From: Prevotella sp. UBA1705
GTDB taxonomy: Bacteria > Bacteroidota > Bacteroidia > Bacteroidales > Bacteroidaceae
Direction of reading: 5' to 3'
Assembly: GCA_002317385.1 (NCBI GenBank)
Contig: DCJH01000065.1
Coordinates: 1-5,926 of the forward strand
DNA: 5,926 nt
The translations under genes were made by a program, and so were the position numbers. Positions 5,786 to 5,926 of the stretch are shown here, one piece after another (within the stretch, counting starts at the first letter, position 1; each line of letters begins with the position of its first letter). A model generated the notes under the pieces. That model was not told the origin of the DNA, ran no database searches, and was given only the letters and a program-made list of their open reading frames with translations.

Positions 5786-5822
5786 AAAAACTCCGGCAAA
5801 CTCCCGATGGAGTTTGCCGGAG
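5786..5822 (-). terminator. Strong intrinsic terminator for the gene at the right edge
   Basis: CTCCGGCAAACTCC (5791-5804) and GGAGTTTGCCGGAG (5809-5822) form a perfect 14-bp stem with a 4-base loop. On the minus strand it is followed by TTTTTGTTTGTTTC (5790 down to 5777). The plus strand has no T-tract beyond the hairpin, so it terminates minus-strand transcription coming from beyond the right edge. Confidence 0.9.
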
Positions 5823-5836
5823 CATAGAATTGTGAT

Positions 5837-5888
5837 GGGCCTCGGCCCAAGTATTTCGCCCGGAGCAATCCGTAAGGATGCTCTCCGG
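5837..5888 (-). other. Two extra hairpins in the 3' untranslated region of the right-edge gene
   Basis: Between the putative stop at 5900 and the terminator at 5822 lie two further stem-loops. One is imperfect: CCGGAG (5860-5865) with CTCCGG (5883-5888), closed inside by ATCC/GGAT (5868-5871 with 5876-5879). The other is small: TGGGC (5836-5840) with GCCCA (5845-5849). The CCGGAG arm sequence resembles the base of the terminator stem. They may be mRNA 3'-end structures or part of a small RNA. No family was recognised. Confidence 0.35.
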
Positions 5889-5899
5889 TGTATCGACTG

Positions 5900-5926
5900 T
5901 TATCCGAAGTCGTCGAACATGATGCT
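5900..5926 (-). CDS. Last eight codons of an unidentified minus-strand gene
   Basis: The minus strand reads SIMFDDFG followed by TAA (5902-5900), entering from beyond the right edge. An acidic, aromatic C-terminal tail is plausible for a real protein. The strong minus-strand terminator 78 bases downstream shows that a transcript does arrive from this side. The two other minus-strand frames stay open through the terminator hairpin, which makes them less likely. Eight residues are too few to identify the product. Confidence 0.4.
   Translation of the reverse strand, partial: SIMFDDFG

Noticed and set aside
1..5926. CRISPR array, tRNA, rRNA, transposase, toxin-antitoxin or phage genes
   Set aside because: No regularly spaced identical repeats, cloverleaf, rRNA core sequence or matching protein motif was seen on either strand.

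Overview
The window looks like a chromosomal housekeeping segment from a Bacteroidales bacterium, most likely a Prevotella-type genome (the genus is inference). The clearest sign is the promoter grammar. Four transcription starts carry a TAnnTTTG -7 box, and two of these have an exact TTTG -33 box 19-20 bp upstream. This is the Bacteroidota primary sigma signature. The starts also lack clear Shine-Dalgarno sequences, which fits the phylum.

All recognisable protein genes lie on the minus strand. From right to left they are: the last codons of an unidentified gene at the right edge with a strong terminator; a non-coding gap of about 640 bp; maeB (malic enzyme fused to a phosphotransacetylase-like domain) with its own promoter and a branched terminator; mltG (endolytic murein transglycosylase) with its own promoter, which fixes its start at 2559; and the first 423 codons of glnS (glutaminyl-tRNA synthetase), which runs off the left edge. 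Each gene appears to be a separate transcription unit, so no operon or shared pathway is implied: central carbon metabolism, cell-wall synthesis and translation simply sit side by side.

The least ordinary part is the 240-bp interval between glnS and mltG. It holds an exact plus-strand promoter (TTTG-N20-TACCTTTG) and, about 90 bases on, a strong intrinsic terminator. Between them is no ordinary gene, only a possible 14-codon reading frame whose tandem Trp codons lie inside the terminator stem. This is best read as a small RNA or an orphan attenuator-like leader, divergent from glnS and aimed at the 3' end of mltG.

The gap right of maeB (about 5146-5785) has no supportable gene. It contains decayed repeats: a hairpin with GTAGGGGC/GCCCGCTAC-type arms, a partial inverted second copy about 250 bp away, a tandem pair of 39-bp dyad-symmetric units, and a G-rich stretch with three degenerate repeat copies. 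No mobile-element gene, CRISPR array, tRNA or rRNA was seen.
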